A stretch of DNA of 64,000 nt from Haematobia irritans (taxonomy: Eukaryota; Arthropoda; Insecta; Diptera; Muscidae): positions 67,095,629 through 67,159,628 of the forward strand of contig NC_134401.1 of NCBI RefSeq assembly GCF_050003625.1, in the 5' to 3' direction. Shown here one piece after another: positions 1 through 10,490 of the stretch (position 1 is its first letter; every line of letters begins with the position of its first letter). The notes beneath the pieces are model-generated. The model was not told the DNA's origin. It saw nothing but the letters and a program-made list of their open reading frames with translations, and did not search any database. A program made the position numbers and the translations under genes.

Positions 1-645
1 CTTACCTTCAATAAACGTAGATTGTTTTCCATTTTTACAATACAACAAAACACAAACACAGGTCATTTCAAATGTGTTCTGTCATATATTTTTTTCAAAC
101 CTTTACCACGTGGCCGTTTGTTGTTGCACACTGTATTTATTTCAACCCTTTGCTATGATTTGTTGTTGCGTTCAAAATATTTATGCACACATTTTGAATG
201 TAGCAGACAGTTTTTCAATTTACGCGAAAAACAAAAACCCAACCGTTCGTTACGAGTTACTTCCACAGACTGATCTCTCCATCATACATTTTTTTTATAA
301 ATACCCATTCTCTTGTTCTATTTTCGCTCTTTCCATTGCACAAAATTATTCAATTTCAATCACAAAGGTGATTGGATCAATCACATGTGTAATTGGAAAC
401 GGAAACATTTTCAATCACGTTTGTAATTGAAAATTATTTCCGAATTGATTAACAAATTGATTGAATCAATTAATATTTTATTTGGAAACGTAACAAATAT
501 CAATAATTTTTTAATTGGTTTTTATTCGAATTTGATTAAATAATTAATTGAACCAATTAACATATTAATTGAATCCGTTTCCAAATTCAGTTAAATGTTT
601 AATTGAAAAAATGTTGGTGATAATTTTTTGTGTGTAGTGTGGAGA
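1..645 (+). repeat. AATTGA-rich dispersed repeat, copy 1
   Basis: This copy is cut by the window edge. It shares ordered blocks with 28385-29462 and 29600-30240: an ACAAAACACAAACACAGG block, a CCACGTGGCC block, a CTTCCACAGACTGATCTCTCC block, then an oscillating AT-rich tail built from TCAATTAA/TTAATTGA half-palindromes, ending in AATTTTTTGTGTGTA. It has no convincing coding capacity; the two short open frames here do not persist in the other copies. It looks like a non-autonomous element, but the superfamily is not assigned. Confidence 0.7.
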
Positions 646-1031
646 CATCTGAGGTTGTAGTAGTGCTCGCGGTTATTAAGTTTACAATATAGTTAACTTC
701 TCTGATTGTGTCAATATCGCTTTGGTTTGGCGAATCTGTATGGTTTGATAGGAAACTTTTTGCCAAAATTTCGCATTTCTCATATTCAGTATTATAAAAA
801 GTATTTCAATCTACAAGCGTTCGTATTGATTTGGATCTGTTTCTTAGAATTTTCGATATTTTCCAGAAGACACTAGAAGCTCCATCCATAGATAAGAGCA
901 ATTTATTCCAATTTTTATTGCGAAACTTACATCTCTATATCGCTTCTAATTTCGCTTATAAATGTTTCTGATCTGAATCAACTCTTTGATTGATTGGGGA
1001 ATTTGGTTTGGTTTAGTGTATGCTTTACTTG
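646..1031. other. no feature recognised
   Basis: AT-rich sequence between two AATTGA-type repeats. I see no coding frame, RNA gene or obvious repeat here. Confidence 0.5.
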
Positions 1032-1409
1032 TACACACAAAAATTTTTTTTTTCTGATTCAATCACGAAATTAATTGATCCAATTAATTTTTTAATTAAA
1101 ATGTCTTCAATCACACACAAAAAATTTTTTTTCTGAATCAATCACGAAATTAATTGATCCAATTAATTTTTTAATTGAAATGTCTTCAATCACAGAAATT
1201 ATAGTATCAATTAAAAAATTAATTGACAGTCAATTAAAAAATTAATTGATCCAATTAAAAAATTAATTGATACTATTAATTTGTGTGATTGATTTTTATT
1301 TCAATTATAAAATTTGTTGATTCAATTAAATTTTTAATTGAATATTTTTTAAAACTCAATTAAGATTTTAATTGGAAAAATGTTCGTGAAATTTTTTTCT
1401 GTGCAGAGA
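1032..1409. repeat. AATTGA-type MITE-like element with 80-bp tandem start
   Basis: It begins with ACACACAAAAATTTTTT and ends with GAAATTTTTTTCTGTGCAG, so the ends are roughly inverted. The first ~80 bp are directly repeated (1033-1112 and 1113-1193). The interior is a run of AATTAATTGATCCAATTAA palindromes. A related copy lies at 5735-6050, sharing GAAATGTCTTCAATCA and the following ATAGTATCAAT block. The two copies bracket the LINE-B fragment. Confidence 0.55.
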
Positions 1410-1911
1410 TCATTTATTGCATTCAAAGATTGGAAATATTGAGGAATATTGCTTAAGAATATATCCAAAGTTGATGATTGTTTTGTTGGGTCTGAAGTAA
1501 TGAATGTGCTACTGTGAGGAAATATTACGTGATATTGGGAAGTTTGCATTTTGTCGTGAAGTAAATTATCCCATGTTTCTTGACATCCCCAATGTACGAT
1601 AGATGCCAAACAATTAAAATCCCTCGGAGGTTATTTCTTTGACATTGTTAATTTACGAATATATGCGCTGAAATCAACCTAACGATTATTATCTTTGCCA
1701 CAGAGAAATAACAGCCGATTTCACCGGTGTCTAAATAAACTGTATTCCAACATTTTCTATTAAAGTTGTTTTTAACGGTTTTAGCATCTTATGCCTAATA
1801 TGTCTTCTGATTAGTATCATTACTCCACCACCTCGTCTTTCCTTCCTGTCATTTCTGTAGCAATAAAATTGTGTGTTCTTTATGGAAACTTATAATTTAG
1901 CCAAGTTTCTG
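1410..1911 (-). pseudogene. LINE-B endonuclease-domain fragment, 3' part
   Basis: Minus-strand translation gives APE-type endonuclease fragments of a non-LTR retrotransposon: an RKERRGGGV stretch near 1840 and, further along, a segment ending STLDIFLSN (about 1455) typical of the end of the domain. Several frame changes and stops separate these. The domain's beginning (an ISETWL motif) lies at 5472-5730, on the other side of the inserted LINE-A. No RT of this element is present in the window. The jockey/CR1/L2-like assignment rests on general motif resemblance. Confidence 0.55.
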
Positions 1912-1925
1912 AAATTAGACAGTTA
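1912..1925. repeat. target-site duplication of LINE-A (3' side)
   Basis: AAATTAGACAGTTA occurs here and again at 5458-5471, exactly flanking LINE-A. Confidence 0.85.
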
Positions 1926-2132
1926 GATTAGATTAGATTTTATTTTGTTTTCATCAAAATTTACAATTCATTGTTAGTAATTACATTTTGACTTAGAGAT
2001 AACAAAATTATAATATAATATTATTGACAATAACTTTCAAAGTTGTCTGTCTTTAACATAAAGAATTCTTTACTTTGCTGTTAAATAGATATAAATCAAC
2101 TTAGTATATTTGCTTTCCTGGATTACATGTAT

Positions 2133-5100
2133 CTAGAAATTTTCTGTGATTATATTCTTTCTATATTTTAACGCATTGTTCACATAGTTAAACAATCTTT
2201 CCCAACCATCATCGAGATCTCCATTTAAGATATAAATTAACTCTCTTTCAGATATGTATGTACTTCCTAGATATCTCCGCCTTAACTCTTGTAACATTGG
2301 ACATCTGGCTAAGAAATGTTGTAAGTTTTCAGTTTCCCTCATATTACAGAGCGTACATTGGACGTTTGTTTGAGTCCTGTAGTCATTTCCATTTAACGGT
2401 AACACATCCGCTCTGGTTTTAATCAAAATTGAGATTTTTTCAATATTCCAAATGTTGCTAAAATAGTCTATTCCTTTGTCTGGATTTAATAATCGATAAA
2501 ATCTTCCTTCGCTTTCCCTGGCCCTTTCCGACTTTTCCATATAACTTTGAGTTTTTAGATGGCTGAGGAATATATTAGATTTTGCTTTCCAATTCTCCTC
2601 AGTTGTTAACCAATTTCCTACCAGGAAATTTGCACTTTCAGCTAAACGATTTAACTCTGCTGCCCAGAAAATTCTTTTGCTCCATATTTTCATTGATAGC
2701 TTATGCGGCAACCTTGTATTTCCGTATTTCAATATTGTATTATAAATATAATCTATATGTAGTTTCAATGTATAAAAGTGGTTGTCAGGTACATCAGATT
2801 CTAGAGATAATATATAATTTGGTATATGTTTTGGTAGCTTTAATATTTTTTTTAGAAAGTATCTTTGTAGCTTGTCTACTTCTTCGAACCAACCAAATCC
2901 CCATACTTGAGCACCATATGATTGTGTAGTTCTGCATACGCTTTGGAAAATTTTCCATTTATCTATAAGCGACACAAGGGGTTTATCAATGAGATTCTTC
3001 CATGTTGCGTTTATACAAATCTTAGCCTTTTGGTTCCTAAGTTCTAAGTGCTTGGTGAATGTCATTTTTGGTGTTAGTAACACGCCAAGGTAGCAGTACT
3101 CATTTACTATCTCAATTTCCCGATTCATATAGTTCCATTTTTCGTTAGAGGACAACCGACCTCCATTTCGAAAAAACATTATTTTTGATTTATCCAAATT
3201 AACCACCATATTCCATTGTTTACAATATTTTTCTAGATTGGATATCATTATTTATAACACGTCTCTTTGATCAGCTAGTATGACAATATCATCAGCGTAT
3301 AATAAAATTCGAACATTTATATCATCTATCATCAGACCTCCTTCTAACCAATCATGAAGATCATTTAAGTATAATGTGAACAATAATGGCGACAATAAAC
3401 ATCCTTGTCGTACTCCTGTGTATGTGTAAAAGTATTGTGAAACCTCGTCCCCTGTCCATACCATGGATTTAGTAGTTCGATAAAGTTTTTCAATTATATT
3501 AACTATCTTAGTTGGCATTCCAATTTCATGTAACTTATAGATTAGCAATTGCCTTGGTATCATATCAAATGCGGCTGAGAAATCAACAAAAAATCCATAT
3601 ACTTTCTTTTTCTCTGCCAGTTTGTAGTGCACAAGTGAGGCCAAATTGTAAATGTTGTCTATAGTCGAGTATCCTGTTCTGAATCCCGCTTGGAATTCAT
3701 TTAATATGTTGTTATCGTTTACCCATTTCTTCAGCCTATTATTTAGAACTCCCATAAATACTTTTGCCATCGTATTCATAAACGAAATCCCTCTGTAATT
3801 ATTTGGTGTATTTAAATCGCCCTTTTTGTGAATTGGGAATATTACAGACTCTTCCATAATTTTATCCAATTGTCCTGATTCATATATTCGATTAAATTGA
3901 CTTGCCAACTCTGTAAGAAATTCATATGATGCGTATTTCAAAAACTCGTACGACACCCTATCGATTCCAGGACCTTTATTTTCCTTAGTTTTGCGCAAGA
4001 CTTCTCGAATTTCGGAAACCTCAATTTCTCTGTCCAACTCTGCATTAGCTCTATAGCATAGAGCGTAGGAAACTTCATTTGCGAATTGTGGTTTATTTAA
4101 TAAGTCGTTAAAATAGGCTCTGAAATCCTCAGCTGAAATGTTGGTACCAATCTCTAGATCTCGACCCCTAATTTGCTTGCGATTTTCCACCATTCCTTTG
4201 CGTCTATCGATTTGCTGATTTTTATTTGTAACTCTCTGGCGTATTCTATTTTTCTCTCCCGACATAATATCTTATATGTTTTAACTGCATCCAAATATTT
4301 TTCTCTATCATTTTGTGTATTACTTTCTCTAAACTTATTAAGGCATTTAAATGACTTTGTTCTAGCTCTTTCACAGCGACTGTTATACCAACAGGTTTTG
4401 TATCTGTTTTGTTTATTTTGTTTACCTGCATTTATGGACGACATTTGAACTATTTTTGATAGATCATTCAAATTATTTATACCATTGTTTCTTTTATATA
4501 GAGTTAAATTTTGATTCAATCTGTTTTCATATCTGTCGGCGATTTCATGTTTCCATAATAATTTTGGAAGTAGATTTAACTGTTTTTGACTGTCTTGAGT
4601 TTGTTGAACTTGGATTTCTATGTTAAGGGGTAGATGATCGGACCAAATTTTTTCTTCAACTTCGAATCTCTTTACCATTTTCAATCCATCATATGAGATA
4701 GCTGCCAAATCGTTGACTGAATTCCCATTCGTGCTTACGTATGTAAACTGGCCTTCCTCATCTCCTATATTATGGGGTCTCCTTCTATCTTTTTGACTAT
4801 TTCCTTCATTCTCTCGAGTTCATTGGGCCAATTTTCACCTCGTATATAAAACGGAAAAAATGTAAAGTTTGATTCTGGAGCTATTATTTTAATTAAATTC
4901 GACCCGCTTTCACACATGAAACAATGTCTAATTCCTCTTTCTTGAAGATCTTTTTTAATTCCACATACTAATCCTCCACTTGCTCTTCCATAGTTATTTG
5001 ACCTTTCTGCTTTGTGCCATTTTAAATTATAGTCATTGAAATATTTGGACCAACCATTCATTTGGTGTTCTTCGACATGTGTCTCCATTAATGCAAACAT

Positions 5101-5237
5101 TTCAAAACCTCCAATGTACTCGAAGAATTCAGGATAAAGACGTTTATTTTTTAGACCATTTACATTATAAGATAATATTTTAAAATTGATTTTTGAAACA
5201 TTACTAAATTCTACGCTTGTTAAATTTTTATTTTGTT
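2133..5237 (-). pseudogene. LINE-A ORF2: endonuclease + reverse transcriptase, broken
   Basis: The N-terminal ILSYNVNGL and ALMETH motifs (about 5205-5085) and GRASGGL identify an APE endonuclease. The RT carries NKGPGIDRVSYEFLK, GFFVDFSAAFD, GVRQGCLLSP and the catalytic YADD (about 3290). The C-terminal part has a Cys/His knuckle (CTLCNMRETENLQHFLARC). Lesions: frame changes between 5100 and 4708 and within 4154-4265, and an in-frame TAA at 3252-3254 just after the YADD block, where the same frame continues as 2133-3248. The protein would first nick DNA and then prime reverse transcription on it; this copy is dead. Confidence 0.85.
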
Positions 5238-5444
5238 TTAGTTTTTTAAATTTAGTTCAGCTTTTAAGATATTATATTTAATGTTCAAATCAAATTCCTC
5301 ACCATACAACTCTTTCAGGATAGTTATAGCATTAAGTGAACCACACATTAAGTTTTTATCATAACTCCATTTAAACCATTTGTTTTCAATTTTCATTCTA
5401 TCATCTTGTACTTTTACTTTATACTTTTTGCTGAAACCCATCAA
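5238..5444 (-). pseudogene. LINE-A ORF1 C-terminal fragment
   Basis: A 68-codon open frame directly upstream of the endonuclease start, ending in a stop just before ORF2. Its position and its abrupt beginning near the 5' truncation point (5457) suggest the end of ORF1, which normally encodes the RNA-binding protein. No domain is recognisable in so short a piece. Confidence 0.4.
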
Positions 5445-5457
5445 ATTCCTCCGTAGT

Positions 5458-5471
5458 AAATTAGACAGTTA
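5458..5471. repeat. target-site duplication of LINE-A (5' side)
   Basis: Perfect 14-bp match to 1912-1925 (AAATTAGACAGTTA). Confidence 0.85.
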
Positions 5472-5730
5472 TCTATTTTGTGTTTATCTAAGAAAGAGTA
5501 TAATTTACCTAACATAATTTGCAATGGATACCTCGAGAATTCCAACAAACTATGTTGGTATGATCGCTCAATCTAGAACGTGATCACTTAAGACTTAAGA
5601 GCTAATGTTGTTACAACCTCTAACATATCTGGTCCATTTTAGTTTTACAATTTCTTAAATTTGAGATAAGTTCAAATGTGAAAGTTTTCAATTCTTCGAT
5701 TGAGAAACGATTTTTGTAATCTGGGTGTGT
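5472..5730 (-). pseudogene. LINE-B endonuclease-domain fragment, 5' part
   Basis: The minus strand encodes WNSRGI near 5545 and, after a frame change, FLDKHKIDNCLISETWLNYKF leading into the LINE-A target site. This is the N-terminal part of an APE endonuclease, continuous across the LINE-A insertion with 1410-1911. Confidence 0.5.
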
Positions 5731-5734
5731 AGTG

Positions 5735-6050
5735 TTAACCCAGCTTATGTTAATTGAAATGTCTTCAATCATGAAAATGATAGTATCAATCACCCATTTT
5801 GATTGAAAACCAACTCGATTTTCAATTAAAAATTTAATTGAATTTTGTCACAGAATCAATTAATTGTGTGATTGAATCAATTAAAAAGTGATTGGTTTTT
5901 GACATAAAATTCAATCACAGTTTTAACTGAACCAATTAAAATTTTAATTAATTACGTGACAAAAAATCAATAAACTATTTGATTGATACAATTAAAATAA
6001 TAATTGATATTGGCAATAAATTTCAATCAAAAAATGTATATATTGCGCCC
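5735..6050. repeat. AATTGA-type MITE-like element, second copy
   Basis: Shares GAAATGTCTTCAATCA, ATAGTATCAAT and the alternating TCAATTAA/TTAATTGA pattern with 1032-1409. Confidence 0.5.
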
Positions 6051-6398
6051 CAAAATCTTATTCAGTTTTATTTGAAATAAAAGAAAATATGTGTTTCTTA
6101 TAAAAAGTCTTCAATATTTTATTTCTCTGAATTATGCTATAGACTAAAGAATTTGGTTTTTGTTAATTGTGTGTTTTTTTCTAACATAACTTGGACATAC
6201 AATTATGATCCATAACATCTAAAGGGTTAAAAAAATAAACTATATAAATCATTGTCTTCCTTATGATATTAACGATGTCAGCATGTTCCTTCTAATATTT
6301 AGATGTGCCTAGATTTCCAATAAATTAGCAGCCTGTAAGTTTTTTTCTGAAAGTAAACCTAATATTTCGAATTTAATTTTGTTCAATTAAAAGTTAAT
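6051..6398. other. no feature recognised
   Basis: AT-rich sequence preceding the RTE insertion; nothing identifiable beyond the target-site duplication at its right edge. Confidence 0.5.
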
Positions 6399-6412
6399 TT
6401 TGTTAAACATTA
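6399..6412. repeat. target-site duplication of RTE element (3' side)
   Basis: TTTGTTAAACATTA, repeated at 8210-8223. Confidence 0.8.
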
Positions 6413-8209
6413 TATATATGTCCTTTATTTACATATCGTGTATACATGTACAGCAAATCACAATAATTAAAAGTTCAGTTCTCTGAACATAGGGCTATTA
6501 CAAAATCTTTTCATTTTGTTTTGTCGTAGGCAATGTGTTTTACTTGGCTCCACGACATATGCTGGCTTTCGCACTCGCGTCTTACCGACCTCATCCAGGT
6601 ATTTCTTGGTCTTCCCGGTCTTCTTTGTCCTTGGGGGTTCCATTGCAGAGCTGATTTAGTGATATCGTTGTCGTTTCTCCTAAGTATGTGGCCGATCCAA
6701 GTCCATTTGCGTTTTTTTATGTCATACTCAACTTTGTTGCTGTTGGTTATGTTATGAAGATCGGTGTTGCTAATTGTGTTTGGCCAATAAATACATAATA
6801 TTCTACGCAGGCACCGGTTGACAAAGGTCTGCAGTTTATTTATATTTGATGGGGTTAATCCCCATGTAGTGGAACCGTATAATAGGACTGATTTGACACT
6901 ACAGTCGAAAATGCGGAGTTTGGTTTTCCTGCTGATCCTATTGTTGCGCCATACTTTGTGCAGGGAGTAAAAAGCACTTCTTGCTTTGTTTATACGCGAA
7001 ATTATGTCATCATCCGTACCCCCGTCTTTGGTGATGACACTTCCCAGATAGTTGAAAGACTCTGTTTCTTCGATGATGGGGCCATTTAGTTTTAGGGTTG
7101 AGGCCACGTTTGAGTTTATCCTCATAATTTTGGTCTTCCTTGTGTTAATTTTCAGGCCGATTTTAGCAGCATTTATTGATAACTTTTTTAGTTTATCTTG
7201 AATGTCGATGAATCGATGTGCCATCAGACAGATATCATCTGCGTAGTCGATATCGTTTAGACGCTCTGTCATATTCCGTTTTATCCCATTTGGAGCTTCT
7301 GTGTTTGTTTGTTCCATCACTTTATCTAGCAGGAGCAAGAATAATATTGGCGAGAGCATGCAGCCCTGTCTGACTCCGCTGGTGAGTGTGAAAGGCAGGC
7401 TTTCGGCGTTGTTGAACCGTACCCTACTCTCAGAAGAGTTATAGAGTTCTTGTATAAGTGATATTATTTTTTCCGGGAAACCCTTTTCCGCTAGTGTTTC
7501 CCAGAGTGCCTCCCTTGATACAGTGTCGAAGGCGCGTTCGAAGTCGACAAACAGAAGATATAATGGGGAGTTGAACTCTCTTGATTGTTCTATGATAACC
7601 CGCAGGGTGTTTATGTGGTCTGAGCAAGATCTACCCTGTCTGAAACCCGCTTGTTCCTTTCGAAGTATGCTTTCCACGGCGGGGGTGATGCGGTTGAGTA
7701 GCAGCGTTGCCATGAGCTTGGCTATGGAGTTTAGTAAGGTTATTCCCCTCCAATTTTTACACTCGCGCAAATCTCCTTTTTTGGGGATTGTTATTACTAC
7801 TCCTTCCTTCCATTGTTTTGGTATATTGTTTGTGACCCACGCAGTTCTAATTACCCTGTAAAGTGGCTGGGCTAATGTCGATGCTCCATACTTAAGGAGC
7901 TCGGCAGGGATATCATCGGGACCTGCGGATTTCCCATTCTTGAGCTGTAGTAGCGCGGTTTCGATTTCTGCAGTCGTTGGAGGCTCGATTGAGATGTCCA
8001 ATATTTCGTTTTGTATATGGTGTTGAAGCTGTCATGTACTGCTGTCAAGGGTTCGCTGTTGTTCAATATAGTATTCCCGCCACCGACTGAGTTGTGACAT
8101 TGGCGATGTTAGAATGTTGCCATCGCTGTCTTTAATTATTTCCGTATTTCTGATGTTGTTACCACCAATTTTCTTTATGGATGCGTAGACCTTGCGCATG
8201 TTTCCTGTG
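6413..8209 (-). mobile_element. RTE-clade LINE, 5'-truncated
   Basis: A 1.8-kb minus-strand insertion between 14-bp duplications. It ends at low coordinates in a short (TA)n-like tail, as RTE elements often do. Only the RT half remains. The first ~230 bp of its 5' end reappear at 13089-13322 through the 5.1-kb tandem duplication. Confidence 0.85.
6511..8209 (-). pseudogene. RTE reverse transcriptase, one nonsense codon
   Basis: The frame is open from 8209 to the TGA at 6511 except for one in-frame TGA at 8032-8034. Before that stop the minus strand encodes a linker ending SRWREYYIEQQ. After it come NGKSAGPDDIPAELLKYG, KNWRGITLLNSIAKL, FVDFERAFD, SGVRQGCMLSP, the catalytic DYADD (about 7240) and a C-terminal KRKWTWIGHILRRND...GRPRNTWM block. 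The last block is characteristic of RTE-type LINEs. The reverse transcriptase would copy element RNA at the nicked target. The endonuclease is missing through 5' truncation. With a single lesion it is among the better preserved RTs in the window. Confidence 0.88.
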
Positions 8210-8223
8210 TTTGTTAAACATTA

Positions 8224-8470
8224 CCTGCATGGAATATCGAGTTCTTAGGTCCAGGTTGCAGATTTATAATCTTCTTTTGCAGTTGTAGTCTTTTAGCATA
8301 AAAAGGTGCATTAAGGAACTCGGTAATTTAATTTTAGTAACAATTCCTTTCCAAATTTTCCTCACATTGAAATCGTCTATTAAAATTTGAGCCAATCAAA
8401 GACAGAGACAATGGCAAAACAATATAATATTTGCAATTATAGTGATGATACTTTGTAAATTCTGGAGATT
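8224..8470. other. target DNA between RTE and LINE-1; nothing recognised
   Basis: About 250 bp of sequence after the RTE target-site duplication and before the LINE-1 3' tail. It is duplicated at 13336-13582. No gene seen. Confidence 0.5.
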
Positions 8471-9574
8471 AGGTTAGGTTAGGCTGTAGAGGGTGACATC
8501 AATGTTCTTATATTGATGCCCACTTAGACCAGTATAGGTCCATTGTGATCCCTCGATGTGATTTTTCAATCTTTCTTCTTCCGATGCGGCCGCTTCCACC
8601 TGCTCGTTCTCTTTGAAAGAAATCTCAGAATAACCAACCAGAGGCCCTGATGAATGCAAGTATGTTCCTTAAGCTGCACTCCCGTAGATCAGTGAGAGTC
8701 TGAAAGAAAAAGGAGCCCAGTATCTTGTTTCTTCTAAAGGATAAAGCTGGGCACTGACACAGGAAGTGGTACGAGTCCTCCGTAACTTCCGGGTCCAGGC
8801 ACCATCTACAGATATCATCGTCTTTAAGTCCTATTCTTACCATGTGTTTCCCAAGTGTGTTGTGTCCTGTTATGATACCAATCAATGGCCGTAATTCCTC
8901 TCTGTTCATCGACAACAAAATTTCACAGTTCCTTCGTTTCTTTTCATCCCATATCAACTTGGGTTGCTCTCAACCATCCGAAGAGACCCAGCGTATTCGC
9001 CATTGCTCATCATATTTAACCTCTATCCTGTAATGATAAGAAGATAGTGGATGAAAAACGCCCGCTAGGACGTTGTTCGTTCCACGAGCACCCTCCTTAG
9101 CCAGCACATCCGCTTTCTCATTTCCTATTATCCCATAGTGCACAGGTACCCAGCACAGAGTTATATTATGCTGTTCAGTGAGAACCTTGAGTTCTCGACG
9201 ACAGCGGCTGACTACCCTAGACCTTATGTCAGCACTGCACAATGCCTTTATAGCTGCCTGACTGTCGATGAAGAAGCTGATATCGCTTCTGAATAACGGC
9301 CTCATCAACAGCGACTCAGCAACCTTCGTGATCGCAGAAATCTCAGCCTGAAAAATACTGCAATCACTATCCAGCGTGTAAGACACCCTTATTGCTAGTT
9401 CACTACAATAGATTCCGCTGCCCGTTCCTTCCTCCATCTTTGATCCGTCCGTATACATGTTCAGGGTTCCGAAGGGTATCCTCCTGTCTTCCCACTCTTC
9501 CATACTTGGTATAATGTATGTCGGTTTGTGATGATAAACATGCTCCGTGGCCATATGGTCCGTCTCTCTATACT
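8471..9574 (-). mobile_element. LINE-1 (RNase H-bearing non-LTR element), 3' part, copy 1
   Basis: Minus-strand LINE whose 5' portion lies at 22905-23495 beyond the inserted gypsy provirus. Joining at the 4-bp GTCC duplication keeps the reading frame. The 3' end is a CCTAACCTAACC tail (plus strand TTAGGTTAGGTTAGG at 8471-8486), preceded by a conserved CACTTAGAC...TCCATTGTGAT block shared in pattern with LINE-2 and the SINE. The I-group clade is suggested by RNase H; exact clade not resolved. Confidence 0.82.
8625..9574 (-). pseudogene. LINE-1 ORF2 C-terminus: RNase H and Cys/His tail, copy 1
   Basis: RNase H runs from about 9480 to 9080: YTDGSK (first Asp), SIFQAEISAI (Glu), FIDSQAAI (Asp), and WVPVHYGIIGNEKADVLAKEGA carrying the last acidic residue. 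It degrades RNA in the RNA-DNA hybrid during second-strand synthesis. An in-frame TGA at 8970-8972 interrupts the frame, after which it continues (IWDEKKRRNCEILL...) to a CRWCLDPEVTEDSYHFLCQC zinc-knuckle-like motif and stops at 8625. The same TGA is present in the duplicate, so it predates the duplication. Confidence 0.82.
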
Positions 9575-9578
9575 GTCC
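9575..9578. repeat. target-site duplication of gypsy provirus (5' side)
   Basis: GTCC precedes the 5' LTR and recurs at 22901-22904 after the 3' LTR. Removing the provirus restores a continuous LINE-1 frame. In the duplicated copy (14687-14690) the flank has changed to GTGC. Confidence 0.85.
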
Positions 9579-10045
9579 GTGTTATAACCCAGCATAAACT
9601 ACCTTTCCATTAATAGAATAAAGTGATGACTCATGTTGCATACCGCAATAGTCATATTTCACAATCAATTACATGATCGATGATATTAAATTAATATAGC
9701 ATTCTTATTACCAAGGCAATTAAAACCGTTCATGTTTCCGGTCAATAAAGATTTACAACAAAGGGAACAAAGAACTAAGATTCCTATTCCCTATAATCAT
9801 ATTTCTGATTGTTAAGTATATATAGTTTTACAATAATGAATAAACTTTAGTCTTGATCAGATTATCAAACGACGCAAACGTGTTTTATTTGGTCAGCTCA
9901 TTCGGGGTTGAGCTCTTTGAAAAAGTTAGGACCATTTATCGGTGAAACTGAAAGAGAGCAAAAGCTCCATAAAAAAGATTAAAAAGGAGATTTTATCTCC
10001 TTGATCTTTTTTAAAAACTCAATTAATCCATCGAGGATTAAAATT
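9579..10045 (+). repeat. gypsy 5' LTR, copy 1
   Basis: 467 bp, starting GTGTTATAACCCAGC and ending GGATTAAAATT. It matches the 3' LTR (22435-22900) except for about two substitutions and one T deletion. It contains TATATATA at 9817-9824 and AATAAA at 9839-9844, a plausible promoter and polyadenylation pair within the LTR. Confidence 0.92.
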
Positions 10046-10062
10046 GGCGCAGTCGGTAGGAT
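10045..10062 (+). other. gypsy primer-binding site, copy 1
   Basis: TGGCGCAGTCGGTAGGA begins at the last LTR base. This sequence matches the primer-binding site I associate with 17.6/297/ZAM-type elements, usually assigned to tRNA-Ser; the tRNA identity is from memory. Confidence 0.75.
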
Positions 10063-10111
10063 ACCAATTCGTATTGGTATCCGAGAAACGTCCTACGGAC
10101 AGAAAAAAAAC

Positions 10112-10490
10112 AATAATCCTGTGCAAAAGGATACAAACAAATTAAAAGATTTTGTTTTGTATAAAAGAAAATAAAATAAGATAATCCTGTGCAAAAGGAT
10201 TACTATAGAGTAAGAAAAATTTTGTTAAGTAAGATAATCCTGTGGAAAAAGATTACAATAAAGTAAAAGATTTTATTCTGTGTAAAATAATAAAATAAAA
10301 ACTTAACCTTGTGTAAAAGGATATATAATAAATAATAATTAACACTTAAAAACTTAACCCTGTGGAAAAAGATTACAATAAAGTAAAATATTTTATTCTG
10401 TGCAAAAGAATAAAATAAACACTTAACCTTGTGTAAAAGGATATATAATAAAATATAACTAACACTTAAAAAACTTAACCTTGTGCAAAA
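10112..10490 (+). repeat. gypsy leader repeats, TGTGNAAAA array, copy 1
   Basis: Nine copies of TGTG(C/G/T)AAAA lie at 10120, 10188, 10241, 10279, 10310, 10361, 10399, 10430 and 10482, embedded in longer imperfect repeats (CCTTGTGTAAAAGGATATATAATAAA-like). The last overlaps the gag ATG at 10490. The array occupies the 5' untranslated leader, where the gypsy insulator lies in Drosophila, but no Su(Hw)-type motif is recognised. Confidence 0.75.

Larger units (their letters stand above)
1926..5457 (-). mobile_element. LINE-A, non-LTR retrotransposon, 5'-truncated
   Basis: A 3.5-kb element on the minus strand with the tail of ORF1, an APE endonuclease and an RT. It is flanked by a perfect 14-bp target-site duplication. 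Its 3' end (low coordinates) finishes in repeated TCTAA units, read on the plus strand as TTAGATTAGATTAGA. The 5' end stops inside ORF1, so it is a truncated insertion. It landed in the endonuclease domain of LINE-B in the same orientation. No RNase H is visible. The clade is uncertain within the jockey/I/CR1 group. Confidence 0.85.

Noticed and set aside
74..430. 118-codon ORF at the window start
   Set aside because: Lies in a dispersed repeat; the frame is not kept in the other two copies.
6533..7861. Plus-strand ORFs across the RTE element
   Set aside because: Antisense shadows of the RT gene.
10112..10490. Regularly repeated short motifs suggestive of a CRISPR array
   Set aside because: Spacing is irregular, units are degenerate, and the array lies in the leader of an insect LTR retrotransposon.
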